The translations under genes and the position numbers were made by a program. This document shows, piece after piece, positions 13,038-23,194 of a stretch of 64,000 bases of DNA; position 1 is the first letter of the stretch, and each line of letters opens with the position of its first letter. The notes under the pieces are model-generated. The model was not told the DNA's origin. It saw only the letters and a program-made list of their open reading frames with translations, and did no database searches. The stretch spans positions 1,369,501 through 1,433,500 of the forward strand of contig JAHQIY010000007.1 of NCBI GenBank assembly GCA_019054805.1. The letters run 5' to 3'. This DNA comes from Brachionus manjavacas (Eukaryota > Rotifera > Eurotatoria > Ploima > Brachionidae).

Positions 13038-13051
13038 CTAATTTAACTTTA

Positions 13052-14426
13052 CCTCTAAAAATTTATTTTTATCGTTATAAATTAAATTTTTATGTATAAA
13101 TAGATTTATTTAAGATCAAAAAATTTATATTTTGATTTTATTTTAAAAGAATATTTTTATATATAAAAGACTTCTTCATTATAATGAAACTTTTTTTAAT
13201 TAAAATTTCCTAAAATGACTTCCAAACTGAAAAGTAATGAGCGCCTTTTTCTTTTTGGTCTTAATATTTATCAAGCAATTGCCTGAGTGTCCATTCTTTC
13301 AATAAAACTTCTTTTGGGTTCACTTTCAAAATCAAGTATTTTAGATTTGGTAAAAAAATTACAACAATGTTATTACAATTTTAGAGACAGGTTTTATGTC
13401 AAATGATTTTTTTCTTGTGAAAATAGTTTTTTTGAATCAAAAAAGTTATTTATTTATAAAAAAAATTATTTAAATATAAAAATAAAAAAAATTTATTTTA
13501 GTGATAAAATGTAATGTTAAAAAAACGATTTCTAGCCTTAATTATGAGAAACTTCAGACCACTATTGATTCTTGAATTGAATAATTTTCATTACCGAATT
13601 AAATCATTTAGAAAAATTTTAAAAAAATAAAGTTTTGTATTATATAAATTGCTTCTATGAATGATATTAAGATGAAAGTTATACAATAAGTTTATATTTC
13701 GTGCTATTACACAATTTTTTTTATAAAATGATTAATAATTATATGTTCTAAGGAAATCAATTGCATGTAAAATACTTAAAATATAATTTTTTTCATGTTG
13801 AAAAAATGTGAATCAGTATAGTTTTTACGGTCCTGTCTTGACTGAATGAATTGTTTGTACAAGCTCTGCAGATACTGGCATAGCTATTCATAGCAGTCGT
13901 TTCGGTAGACTTCTCAAAAACCATGTGTCCAAATTTGACATTCACGTTAGCTGCAGTTGCAATTTGGTTTGGTTTTTATTGTTGTGACCCTGTTCGAAAT
14001 CAAATAAATTAAATTTTACGGACAATCAATGATTATTTTAGCAGTTTGACATCTCTCTCAAACCTTCATTTCTATCATTAGGGAAAGATTTTTTCAAAAC
14101 TGCATTAAAATCTACAATTCATTTACATAATTTAATTTTGTTTAAAAAGATTTTGGTGATTACAAAACATGAATTTTATTTATTCACAATTAATAATCAA
14201 TTTGAAAACAAAAATTTAATTTAGGATAAAATTAAAAATAGTTAAATTCATCTATTTTGAAACTAATCTCATAAATTAATAATAATATTTTTAGATGAAT
14301 TTTCTCGGTGGTATAAGATTGAATAATTCTTATAAAATTCCAATAAGGATATTTTTAATTTTTATTTAATCTAATAAACGTTATGAATATTGCTATAAAA
14401 TTCTACATTTTTTTATATAGATCTGG
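13052..14426. other. Intergenic between SINE and the EXT1-like gene
   Basis: Mostly A/T runs. One GC-richer island at about 13825-13990 contains an open minus-strand frame (13793-13975, 60 codons, opening PNQIATAANVNVKFG after a stop). No family was recognised and no start or splice context is convincing. The leader of the EXT1-like gene may include an intron whose acceptor is TTTTTTATATAG at about 14420. Confidence 0.45.
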
Positions 14427-15623
14427 ATGAGAATTCGAAAATATTTTCTTAAAAGATATTTGGTTCTGGGATTTGTTTGTTATATGATTATTTTTTTTGG
14501 AAATAAAAACAACTACAATCAAAACATTGATCAGACCAACATATCAAAATCCGAATTGAGAATTTATGCGTCTAATGATGAACAGTGTTCGCTCAAAAAA
14601 TGCTTTGACATCAGAAAATGTAAAAAGTTTAAGATCTATATTTACAAATATCCGATCATCAACAAATCTTCAATTTATGTCAATATTTTGTCTGCTTTAA
14701 AAAAGTCAAAGTATTATACTCGTAATCCGAACAAAGCATGCCTATTCATTTCAGCCATTGATACTTTGGACCAGGACCCACTAAGCAAAGATTTTGTTAA
14801 AGCTGCTTCATCACTTATTCCAAAGTTAAAATATTGGAGTCATGGCAGAAATCATTTAATTTTCAATATGTATTCAGGAACTTGGCCAAATTATAGAGAA
14901 AAAATACCATTTGAAACTGAACATGCAATTTTGGTCAAGTCTTCTATTTCAGCAAGACATTACCGAAAAAGCTTTGACATATCATTTCCACTGGTTCATG
15001 CCGACTTTCCTTTTTATAATTCAAAAGTTAAGCACCTAAATAAATCTAGTTTGATCCATGGTTCAAGAAAATACTTTCTTACATTTAAAGGTAAAAGATA
15101 TTTGCATGGAATTGGATCAAATGTTCGAAACAAACTATATCATTTAAACAATCATAGAGATGTAATTTTATTGACCACATGTAAACATGGTTTCAGTTGG
15201 ACCAGATTTAAAGACAGACGGTGTGATGAAGATAACATGTATTATGATAAATATGACTACAATGAACTATTGAATAGTTCGACTTTTTGTCTCATTCCTA
15301 GAGGAAGAAGACTTGGCACCTACAGATTTTTGGAAGCGCTAAAGGTAGGCTGTGTTGCTGTGCTTTTAAGTGATGGATGGATTCTACCATTTTCCGAGAT
15401 AATTGACTGGAGTAGAGCAGTAATATGGGTGAAAGAAAATGAATTGATGCAGGTAACTTCAATTCTAAGAGAAATACCCCTTGAAAAAATTATTGAAATG
15501 AGAAAGTTGTCATTGTTTTTATACGAAAAGTATTTTTCCTCTTTAGAATTAATAATTGATACAACTCTAGAAATTTTAAGAAGAAGAATAGAGCATTTTA
15601 AATTTTTAAATGACATTTCATAA
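14427..15623 (+). CDS. EXT1: Exostosin-1-like glycosyltransferase, GT47 domain only (EXT1/rib-1 type)
   Basis: EXT1-family proteins form the heparan-sulfate polymerase with EXT2-type partners in the Golgi. This single-exon frame gives 398 aa: a short basic cytoplasmic end, one hydrophobic anchor (about residues 11-25, YLVLGFVCYMIIFFG) consistent with a type II Golgi protein, then the exostosin (GT47) domain. Diagnostic blocks are GRNHLIFNMYSGTWPNY, FKGKRYLHGIGSNVRNKLYH, LLTTCKHG, STFCLIPRGRRLGTYRFLEA and the LPFSEII region. Vertebrate EXT1 continues for over 300 residues with a second (GT64) domain. Here the frame stops soon after the GT47 domain and no GT64 sequence follows, as in nematode rib-1. 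AATAAA follows at 15689. Family membership is certain; the exact orthology call (EXT1 rather than an EXT-like) is strong but from memory of the family. Confidence 0.9.
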   Translation: MRIRKYFLKRYLVLGFVCYMIIFFGNKNNYNQNIDQTNISKSELRIYASNDEQCSLKKCFDIRKCKKFKIYIYKYPIINKSSIYVNILSALKKSKYYTRNPNKACLFISAIDTLDQDPLSKDFVKAASSLIPKLKYWSHGRNHLIFNMYSGTWPNYREKIPFETEHAILVKSSISARHYRKSFDISFPLVHADFPFYNSKVKHLNKSSLIHGSRKYFLTFKGKRYLHGIGSNVRNKLYHLNNHRDVILLTTCKHGFSWTRFKDRRCDEDNMYYDKYDYNELLNSSTFCLIPRGRRLGTYRFLEALKVGCVAVLLSDGWILPFSEIIDWSRAVIWVKENELMQVTSILREIPLEKIIEMRKLSLFLYEKYFSSLELIIDTTLEILRRRIEHFKFLNDIS

Positions 15624-15694
15624 TTAAAGATAAAAAATTCAGCTTTAAATAATCTATTTTATTATTTTAAATTAATTTTTTTAATTGAAATAAA

Positions 15695-16054
15695 TTTTTT
15701 ATATAAGTGTCTACACTTTTAATATTTTTTTTCGCTGCTTGGTTATACAAGGAACAATTCAATTTGACGAATTTTCTTCGTTTGAATCTTTAAGTAATCA
15801 GATATAATAGACAGTTAATATCTTCAAAGAGAAAAGTTTTTAAAAAATTCCAAAATATATTGTATTAACAAACAGAGTCGTAAATCTAAAAAAGAAAAAG
15901 AATCAAAAATTTAATTAAATTATGAATTCATTTAAATTTTATTCACATAATAAGTAAACTAAAAAAAGGAAACAAACTAAAAAAATTATTTATTTTTTGT
16001 ACAACCATTTAAAAAAAAAACTTTCTCTTTTTTTTTAAACATTTTTGTTAAAAA
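15695..16054. other. AT-rich spacer between convergent EXT1-like and coatomer gamma genes
   Basis: No gene seen. Likely 3' flanking sequence of both neighbours, whose 3' ends face each other. Confidence 0.5.
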
Positions 16055-16348
16055 AATTGAAAATATTTTTTCTCAATCCATTGCTAAAATCGATTTTAAA
16101 TCTAACTCATTTTTTGTAAAGTTTATTTTGAAATTTTTTGATTCAAAAATATTGGTAGGAAAGATCGATCTTTTCATTTTATTAATTAATTAGAATTAAA
16201 TATTTGAATTTCATTTTTAAATTTAATTTTGAAAGCTAAATACAAATCCTTTTGAATAAAAAAATTTCAAAATAAACTTTACAAAAAATGAGTTAGATTT
16301 AAAATCGATTTTAGCAATGGATTGAGAAAAAATATTTTCAAATTTTTT
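16055..16348. repeat. Foldback element with about 90-bp inverted arms
   Basis: The left arm (about 16055-16147) and right arm (about 16253-16348) are near-perfect reverse complements, for example CTCAATCCATTGCTAAAATC on the left and GATTTTAGCAATGGATTGAG on the right. They are separated by roughly 105 bases of A/T-rich spacer. No coding sequence fits inside. This is typical of a MITE or foldback transposon; no target duplication could be fixed in the A/T-rich flanks. Confidence 0.8.
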
Positions 16349-16695
16349 TTCTTTTCTAAATCTACTTAACATGCAAAGCATTACATTACATTGAAATTAT
16401 TTAAATTTTATTAAAGATTAATTTTGGTATCTAATAAGATAAACTCTTTGAATTGAAATGAAATTTTGAATTGATCATCAACTTCACAACTCCAATTTAA
16501 TGCACCTATCGAGGCATCAAAAATAATAAAATGAATTTATTGATAATAAACTATTCTGTATTTCATACGATTTTATTTTAAATTTCTAAAAATTATTGAA
16601 AAATAGTTAAATAAAATTAAAAAAATCCAAAAATAAATTAATCAAATCGTTCTCGAATATTTACTTAGAAATTTATATCAAAAAAAATTTAAAAA

Positions 16696-19600
16696 TTAAC
16701 CGACAGCTTGGGCAATAACTTGTGGAACAATCGAATCTGAACTACGAATAGTCAATTGCATAGCAACACCTCCATCATTGAAGGCCAATTTTGCCCTCAC
16801 TAGAACGTCATGTCCTCCCCTGTAGATACCAGCCAATAAAAGCACATGAGAATTTTTGCCTTCAGGTGCTCGCTCGGACCTCTCGCATGGCTGTAATCCC
16901 ATAAATTGAATAATATTTTTAATTGCTTCTTCTAACGAAGGCATCGATAGAGCATAAGTATCTTCTAGTTCATTAGCATCACCAACTTCTTCCCATGAAG
17001 CACCAAAATTTGGCTTAAGAACCTTTTGTACATGATCTGACACAGTTATTTCCACATTCTCCAATCCATACTCATCTTCATAGCCTTCTTCATTGTCTGG
17101 CTCGCCTGTGTTCGGATCACAGTCTTTAACTTTATATTTCATATTGCACCCAAATGTTGCTACCACTTGAGATGGATCATCTGGAATTTTTACCAAAGTG
17201 TAAGCGATTCCCGGTGTGTTATAAGGCAATTTTGCGCATTGCTTATAAGATATTATTTCATAACCATCAGCCGTGTCCAATTTGACGACAACATCTTCCA
17301 ACAACTGGTCATTTAATGTATTTAAGCAATCAAACTAAAAATTTAAAATTGAAAATCTAAAATTTTCATTTAAATCAAAAATTTGTACCTGAAATACAAT
17401 GTAATTTGTAAATGTATGCTTTATGCATTTTACATTGTATTCAGTCTCTGATTCAGTTAATTCGACTGGAGATGAAGATTTAAACAACGGACCCAAATGG
17501 GCGAATTCTGGAATTGCTGATAATTGTTCTATAGAAAATCGAATTAAAAATGAAGATACTTTTTTAAAATAAAGTACCCATATATAGGTCTTGACGTGAA
17601 GCTGTTGGTTTTTCATTTGGCTTAGTTGTACTTGGCAGTAAGGTTTCACCAGAAGCTAAATAAATAAATAATTAAGAGAAAAAGACGGCTTTTGAAGTTT
17701 CGAAATATTTAAGCTATTTACCAAGTTTATAAATATTTATTTTATTTCAGAGATATACATTTCATAAATAATAAAAAATTATTTTAAATTAAGTGTCAGA
17801 GTAAGAGACCACACTTTGTTTTGAAAAATTTGAATTTTTTATTCTTGATTTAGTACAAAAATTTTTTTCAAAAGCTTTCTCTATTAGGAATACAAAATTT
17901 ACAATCAAACTTTAATTTAAGTGAAATCAAGGAATTATTATTATTTAAAGTCTTACTATACAAAAAAGAATAATTCCTTGAATTCACTTAAATTAAAGTT
18001 TGATTGAAAATTTGTTACGATACAAACTTGTATAGTACTTTTTAAAAAAATTAATACTCTGATTAACTTTAAAGATTATCTTGTTTAAAATATTCTTTAC
18101 TTAATTAATTAGATCATTTTCTTAGGAAAATTTAAATTTTCCTGATAAAGATCTTAACAAATTAAATTATCGATATTCTTTATGTAGGCCTTTAAGCGTA
18201 AAAATCTGAATTAAAAATTTTATAAAAAATTTTAGATTTAAGAAAACAATACGAATTTATTTTAAAAAATATATCATGTTTTTTTTTAATTTTCTAACTT
18301 AATAAAATTTTTTTTCTAATCTTAGAAAAGTAAGATCTTCTAGTATTTTCTAAAAGCGATCTTATTTAAAATCTCAATTAGATTCTTACTTTTGGTAAAT
18401 TTCCGTAATAAAATTTCAAATTTATTAACTTGATTATTAGTTAGAATTGTTTTCAATTTGGGATTGCTGCAGTAACAGCTGAAGACAAAGCTTCGGGACT
18501 AAGTTTGTGTTATCATAACTTCCTCATTCTAAATGCAATCTCAATTCTGAAGACAGACGCCAGCTAGTGTTAAATACAGAGTTGTTTTAAAGTCTCAAAT
18601 TAAAGTCCAAGTCATTTTTTATTTTTTAAAAAAAGTCCAACACTCGCTTGGCTTCCATTTTAACCACCTGGTACCGCAAAAATACAATTTCCTGGAGCGG
18701 AAGAAATTTCATTTGTCACTTCACATTCATTGAACGCAAAAAAAATCTCACGATCATGTTAAGCAATAAAAATGACTGGAAAATGCTTTGACTGTAGTTG
18801 AGAATTAGGTGAAAATTTTCGTGATCTTCCGTTCCTGAATAATTACTCTACAGGGAAAAACAGGAACATTTATTTGAATAATTTTTAAAACCGGAGAGAA
18901 AAATGTCCCGACTTGGACTTGACTTGAGACTTTTAAACAGCTCTGGTTAAATAAAATAAAAAGATCAAGTTCCACAAAAAACTTTTAATTTCGGTTGCTG
19001 TGTCTGCAAATAGAATCTCAGAAATTGCTTCCTTTCATCAATAAGTATCATTCAGACAAAAATTTTATATTCTGGTCCGACTTGGCGAGCTCTCAGAACA
19101 CAAAAGCGTCATTGGACTTTCGATTTTTAATCGAGAATTCAGCCGATCTTGTCGACAAGATTTATAAACCTACAAATTTGCCTGAAGCTAGACCTTTTGA
19201 AGATTTTTGGTCAATTTTGAAAGGGAAAGTCTACGAGAATAGCTGGGAAGCGAAAACACTTCATCAATTTAAGCTCAGGATACTAAAATATCTGCATGAA
19301 ATCAGCTTAACATCAATACAGAGCCTAATAGAAGGTGTCAAAAGTCTGATTGAAAAAATTCGAAGAAATGATAAAATAGAAAAAAGTTTATAAATAAACT
19401 TTGTAAAGCTTTAGATTCTATTTTTAAATCACTTAGCCTCTGTCTTGATCCTTTAAAAATGACAAAGTTATGACCTTTAGAAAAAATTCCGGAAACTTTG
19501 TCTTCGCCCGTTATTCAGAAATAATTAGAAAGTTCAATTTGTCAGAAATGGCAGCAAAAAATTTAGATTACGCTTTTGAGTTTCGACTTCAATCGTTGGC

Positions 19601-21759
19601 ACAACCTTTATATCAAAAGGTTTCTCAGTAACGTGTTGATTGTATTGTAAAAGAGCTCTCTCTAGACCAACCGGTGAGACATTGAGAGCTTAATTAAAAA
19701 AAAATATTTAAAAAATTGAAATTAAAAAAAAATATTAAAAAAATTAAAATTAAAAAAATAAATACTATTTAAAATGTAAGCTGATGATAAAGCTTTATCA
19801 TTTTGGCTTAGAATATCATAAAAGAATGTAGCTCGATCTCTGACCTCGTCATCTTCATCCAATTTGGATCTGTTCAGCAAAACTAAAATTGACGGCAACA
19901 AATCATCTGAACTGGCGCCAAACTTAGCCAACGCACTAACTGCCGCAGCTCTTACTTCAGCGCTCTCTAAAATCACTCTATTGTATATATATCTAATATA
20001 TTTGGCTGGAGTAGTGGTTCTTGGGCCTTCGCGACCTAAAAGATGAAGAATACGGGTGGCCAATGGCAAAAATTCACAGTCTTCGATGAATTCACATAGA
20101 TGTGATAGACCGATTTCTCTGGCCTCAGGGTTTTCCTCAATAATCACGATGATGGTGTTAACAATTGCTTTTTTGTACTCAAATCCTCCATCTTCTCTGA
20201 GCATAGAAGCCAAAAAGGTCATCATTACATTGTGCTTGCGGGGAAATTTGCTGCACAAGGACTGTATGGCTTCGACCACCACTATTTTAAATTCGTCAGA
20301 AATCTCTGACATAAAAGTAGCAATTTGTTTCATTAAGCGATCTACTCCACTCTCATTTCCTGTTTTAAGCAAAGTGGTTATAGCCAAAGTGGCAATACTT
20401 CGGTTCTGATCAGTGATCAAATTTTCCAAATCTATGTTGCATGCGGTAACTGCAGCCGGATGAGAGATTGAAATTTTGTTGAGTGTTTTCACTGCTGCGT
20501 ATCTAAGACTTGGTTTGGGAGAATTGCAAAGCAATTGCAAAACACCGATGGCTGATACTAATTCTTTGGATGTTGTGCATCTAAGTGAGACAATTGCTGA
20601 TGCTGCTTCGTAAATGACCATTTCGCTCTTGTGCCGTAAGCATGATTCTACAAAATCAAACAAAGTCTTGTCGAAACCATCTTTTTCTTCTTCCAATTGA
20701 CGAGCCGCCACACGTATCTTAATTTTTTTTTATTTTTAAAATCTATTTTCAATTTTTTTATTATGTTTTTTTTTTTACCAAAAAACAATAGGCAAATGGT
20801 GATCTCAATGAAGATTTGGAAAATTTCGACACCAATTTTGTAATTGCTAATTTATCATTTTTTTTTATTTGGTACAATAGGCCAAGGGCATGATACTTTA
20901 TAATTAATAAGTTTATAAAACAACTAATTAAATTTTTTCATTTTGCTCATTATTTACTTGAACCATAACATTGTCCGAATTAACAGCCTCGGACACTTCA
21001 TTAACCCATCGCTTTACAACTTCGGGCCCTTGCTTCATTAGATGCAAAGACGACACCAAAGCAGCGCTTGAGACACTTGAGCTTCTGTCAACAATGGCTT
21101 GCTTCATGTAACGCTCGATACTCTGCAACATGGTGTTGTCAGTAATTCGACATAGGGCCCTAATGGCAGGACCCCTATATATGTCCTCTTTGCCGGTCAT
21201 GTCTTTGGTTAATGAGCTAGTAACAATTATAACATCATTAGCAATATTGGCCATTTCTTTGATACAAAGATAAAGCATTCGTCTAAGCATTACATCTTTA
21301 GACTGAAATAGCTTGGTCATCGCAAAAAATGCTTGAGTTGCTTCAGTTGGAGCTAAATGTTCACCCTTGTTAAAAAAAATTTGAATTTGTTTTATTAAAT
21401 TTTTTAAAATAACCAAAACCGTAAAGCTAATATTTTTTATCAATAACTTACGGGTATATCCTAAATATAAAATTTAAAAATCTTAGCTTATTTGTACAAA
21501 TACTGGTTTCTCAAAAGAAATAAGTAAAATTACCTGGTTGATCATGTAAAGTATCTTGGTCAAAATCAAGCAGCATTTTTTTGCATTGATAGGCGTTTCA
21601 TTAAAAGTTCTTGTCTCTTGCAATACAGCGGCTTTTTCAAGGTGTCTAAATGGATTCGATCCGCCACCTAAAAAATTAATAGAAATTAAAAAGTTGAATT
21701 TCCCCATAAAAACTTGTCATACTTTCATCATCCTTTTTGGAATCTTTTTTACCCATCAT
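16696..21759 (-). CDS. COPG1: Coatomer subunit gamma (COPI coat)
   Basis: Gamma-COP is part of the COPI F-subcomplex, which binds Arf1 and cargo tails on Golgi membranes. Exons (minus strand, in order): 21723-21759, 21534-21667, 20958-21365, 20779-20895, 19766-20717, 19572-19688, 17578-17655, 17389-17528 and 16696-17334. They total 2622 nt, 873 aa, matching the usual length of about 874. All junctions are GT-AG and in phase. Residues 1 to about 550 are the adaptin-type HEAT trunk ([26 protein letters not shown]-like and [18 protein letters not shown] blocks). A linker follows, then the appendage ([20 protein letters not shown] to the C-terminus). Short introns are 37-168 bases. One intron, 17656-19571, is 1.9 kb and holds a hairpin, a mariner relic and a hAT-type MITE. 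It falls at about residue 588, in the linker between trunk and appendage. The second of two adjacent ATGs (21756) is an equally possible start. Confidence 0.96.
17893..18016. repeat. Perfect-like hairpin in the long coatomer gamma intron
   Basis: Arms of about 45 bases (ACAATCAAACTTTAATTTAA on the left, TTAAATTAAAGTTTGATTG on the right) flank a loop of about 28 bases, with only a few mismatches. It would fold strongly in the pre-mRNA. It is probably a small foldback MITE. Confidence 0.75.
18550..19393 (+). pseudogene. Mariner-like transposase relic inside the coatomer gamma intron
   Basis: This is the same family as the relic at 2866-3558. The open part, 18995-19393, contains [18 protein letters not shown] (second catalytic Asp in WSDLA) and [20 protein letters not shown] (catalytic Glu), with 39 residues between D and E, then a basic C-terminus. 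Upstream, at 18552-18575, the frame reads RQTPASVK, matching SKTPESVK in the other copy. Between these two parts sits a hAT-type MITE (18577-18945), so the transposase was interrupted by a later insertion. The first catalytic Asp region is lost. The relic is antisense to the host gene. Confidence 0.75.
18577..18945. mobile_element. hAT-type MITE, 369 bp, with perfect 8-bp target duplication
   Basis: The ends are inverted repeats: left CAGAGTTGTTTTAAAGTCTC, right (reverse-complemented) CAGAGCTGTTTAAAAGTCTC, continuing through AAGTCCAAGTC-like sequence on both sides. Directly outside are identical octamers GTTAAATA at 18569-18576 and 18946-18953. Ends starting CAGAG plus an 8-bp duplication are the hallmark of the hAT superfamily. 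There is no coding capacity, so it is non-autonomous. It lies within the mariner relic, itself inside an intron. Confidence 0.88.
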
Positions 21760-22523
21760 TTTTTACTTAATTTAAAGCAAGTCTCAGATTTGTCAAAGTT
21801 TTTCTTAAAAAATTAGAGAATTTTATGATGACGACTATTGAAATCGCTTAAAATCAAAAATTAAATGCGAGTAGCTGAATTTTTTAAAAATATGTCTGTA
21901 CGTGGTGTGAATGTGTGCACTATGCATTTATGGTTTTTATTTTGAAAATTTTAATTCTTATAAATAAGCTAACAATTTTATTCATTTATAAACTTAATAA
22001 GTTTTTTGTTTATTTATGGATCAGGATTTAAATTTAACATGAATTCGATTTAATTGATTCATAAGATAAAATTTAATTTTTAAAATCTATTTATTTCTTC
22101 ATTTCTTCATTTCACAATTTTTACTTTTTTACATAGTATTTTTGACAATATTTTGATTAAAAAAGATTAAAATAAAGACATAAAAACTAAGCATTAAAAT
22201 CATCTTTATATTAGATAAATATTATATTTCTTTCGTCTAAAAATTTTATAACAATTCCAGTTGTTATTTTATTTGCCATAATATTTTTCACAAAATGATA
22301 TGCTGTCGACAAAACACATTTAAAGCATTGTCCATGAATGATACAATATCCATTATTTATAAACTATTTATCACTGAATCATTAAAAAATACTGGAGAGA
22401 TGCCTTGGCTGATTGAAATACTATTTGATAGAGCAGCAATCATTACTTTATTATGAAATGAAGAAGCAGGAATTGGTAATAAATGGCGTTTCAGTTGAGA
22501 CAATTTTTTTATAACGGGTGCCT
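21760..22523. other. Intergenic, upstream of coatomer gamma
   Basis: This must contain the coatomer gamma promoter. AT-rich; a more complex patch lies at 21890-21940 (CGTGGTGTGAATGTGTGCAC), but no core promoter motif can be called with confidence. No gene seen. Confidence 0.45.
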
Positions 22524-23160
22524 AATAACGCTTGTCCGAAATTTCAATTAGAAAAAAGCTTATGATCAGATAATTATTAAATTATGAAAATTTACAGTTT
22601 GATACAAAATTTTCTCTATTTAACGAAAATAAAAATGGGTTTTTAAATTTTTTATTTGTTCGCATGCTCTATGAAAAAAAACTCTTATAAAAGTGCTTTA
22701 AATTAAACACGAATATTAATTAGACATTAATTTAAAACATTTGTGTGTAAAATTTCAGGTCAATATCTAATTCTGGTCGAAAGATATTTGAAAAAAACGA
22801 TCAATTTACTGAATTTTCACTTTTTCAAAAAATCCTAAGATTTTGCTGTTTTTTTTTACCATTACTCCTTCAAAAATCATCCGTTAAAAATAAAAAATAG
22901 CTCATTTTAATCAAATTAAAATTTTCTACAAATTGATATATCATACTTGTATTCGAATTATCTTGACTACCGAGGATAATTTTGGATCAGGGTATGTGCT
23001 GCACCTGAGCATAGAGCATGCGAACAAATAAAAAATTTAAAAACCCATTTTTATTTTCGTTAAATAGAGAAAATTTTGTATCAAACTGTAAATTTTTATA
23101 ATTTTATCATTAATCTGACCATAAGTTTTTTTCTAATTGAAGTTTCGGACAAGCATTATA
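22524..23160. mobile_element. Non-autonomous DNA element with about 145-bp terminal inverted repeats
   Basis: The left arm (22524-22674) and right arm (23010-23160) are reverse complements with scattered mismatches. Landmarks are GCTTGTCCGAAATTTCAATT at the left end, GGACAAGC at the right end, and the inner boundary TTCGCATGCTCTATG against CATAGAGCATGCGAA. The roughly 335-base interior has no long open frame. The long TIRs and absent coding sequence fit a MITE-like derivative. Superfamily cannot be assigned: no clean target duplication was found. Confidence 0.8.
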
Positions 23161-23194
23161 TAATTGACTTGATACTACTTAGAAAATAACCTAA

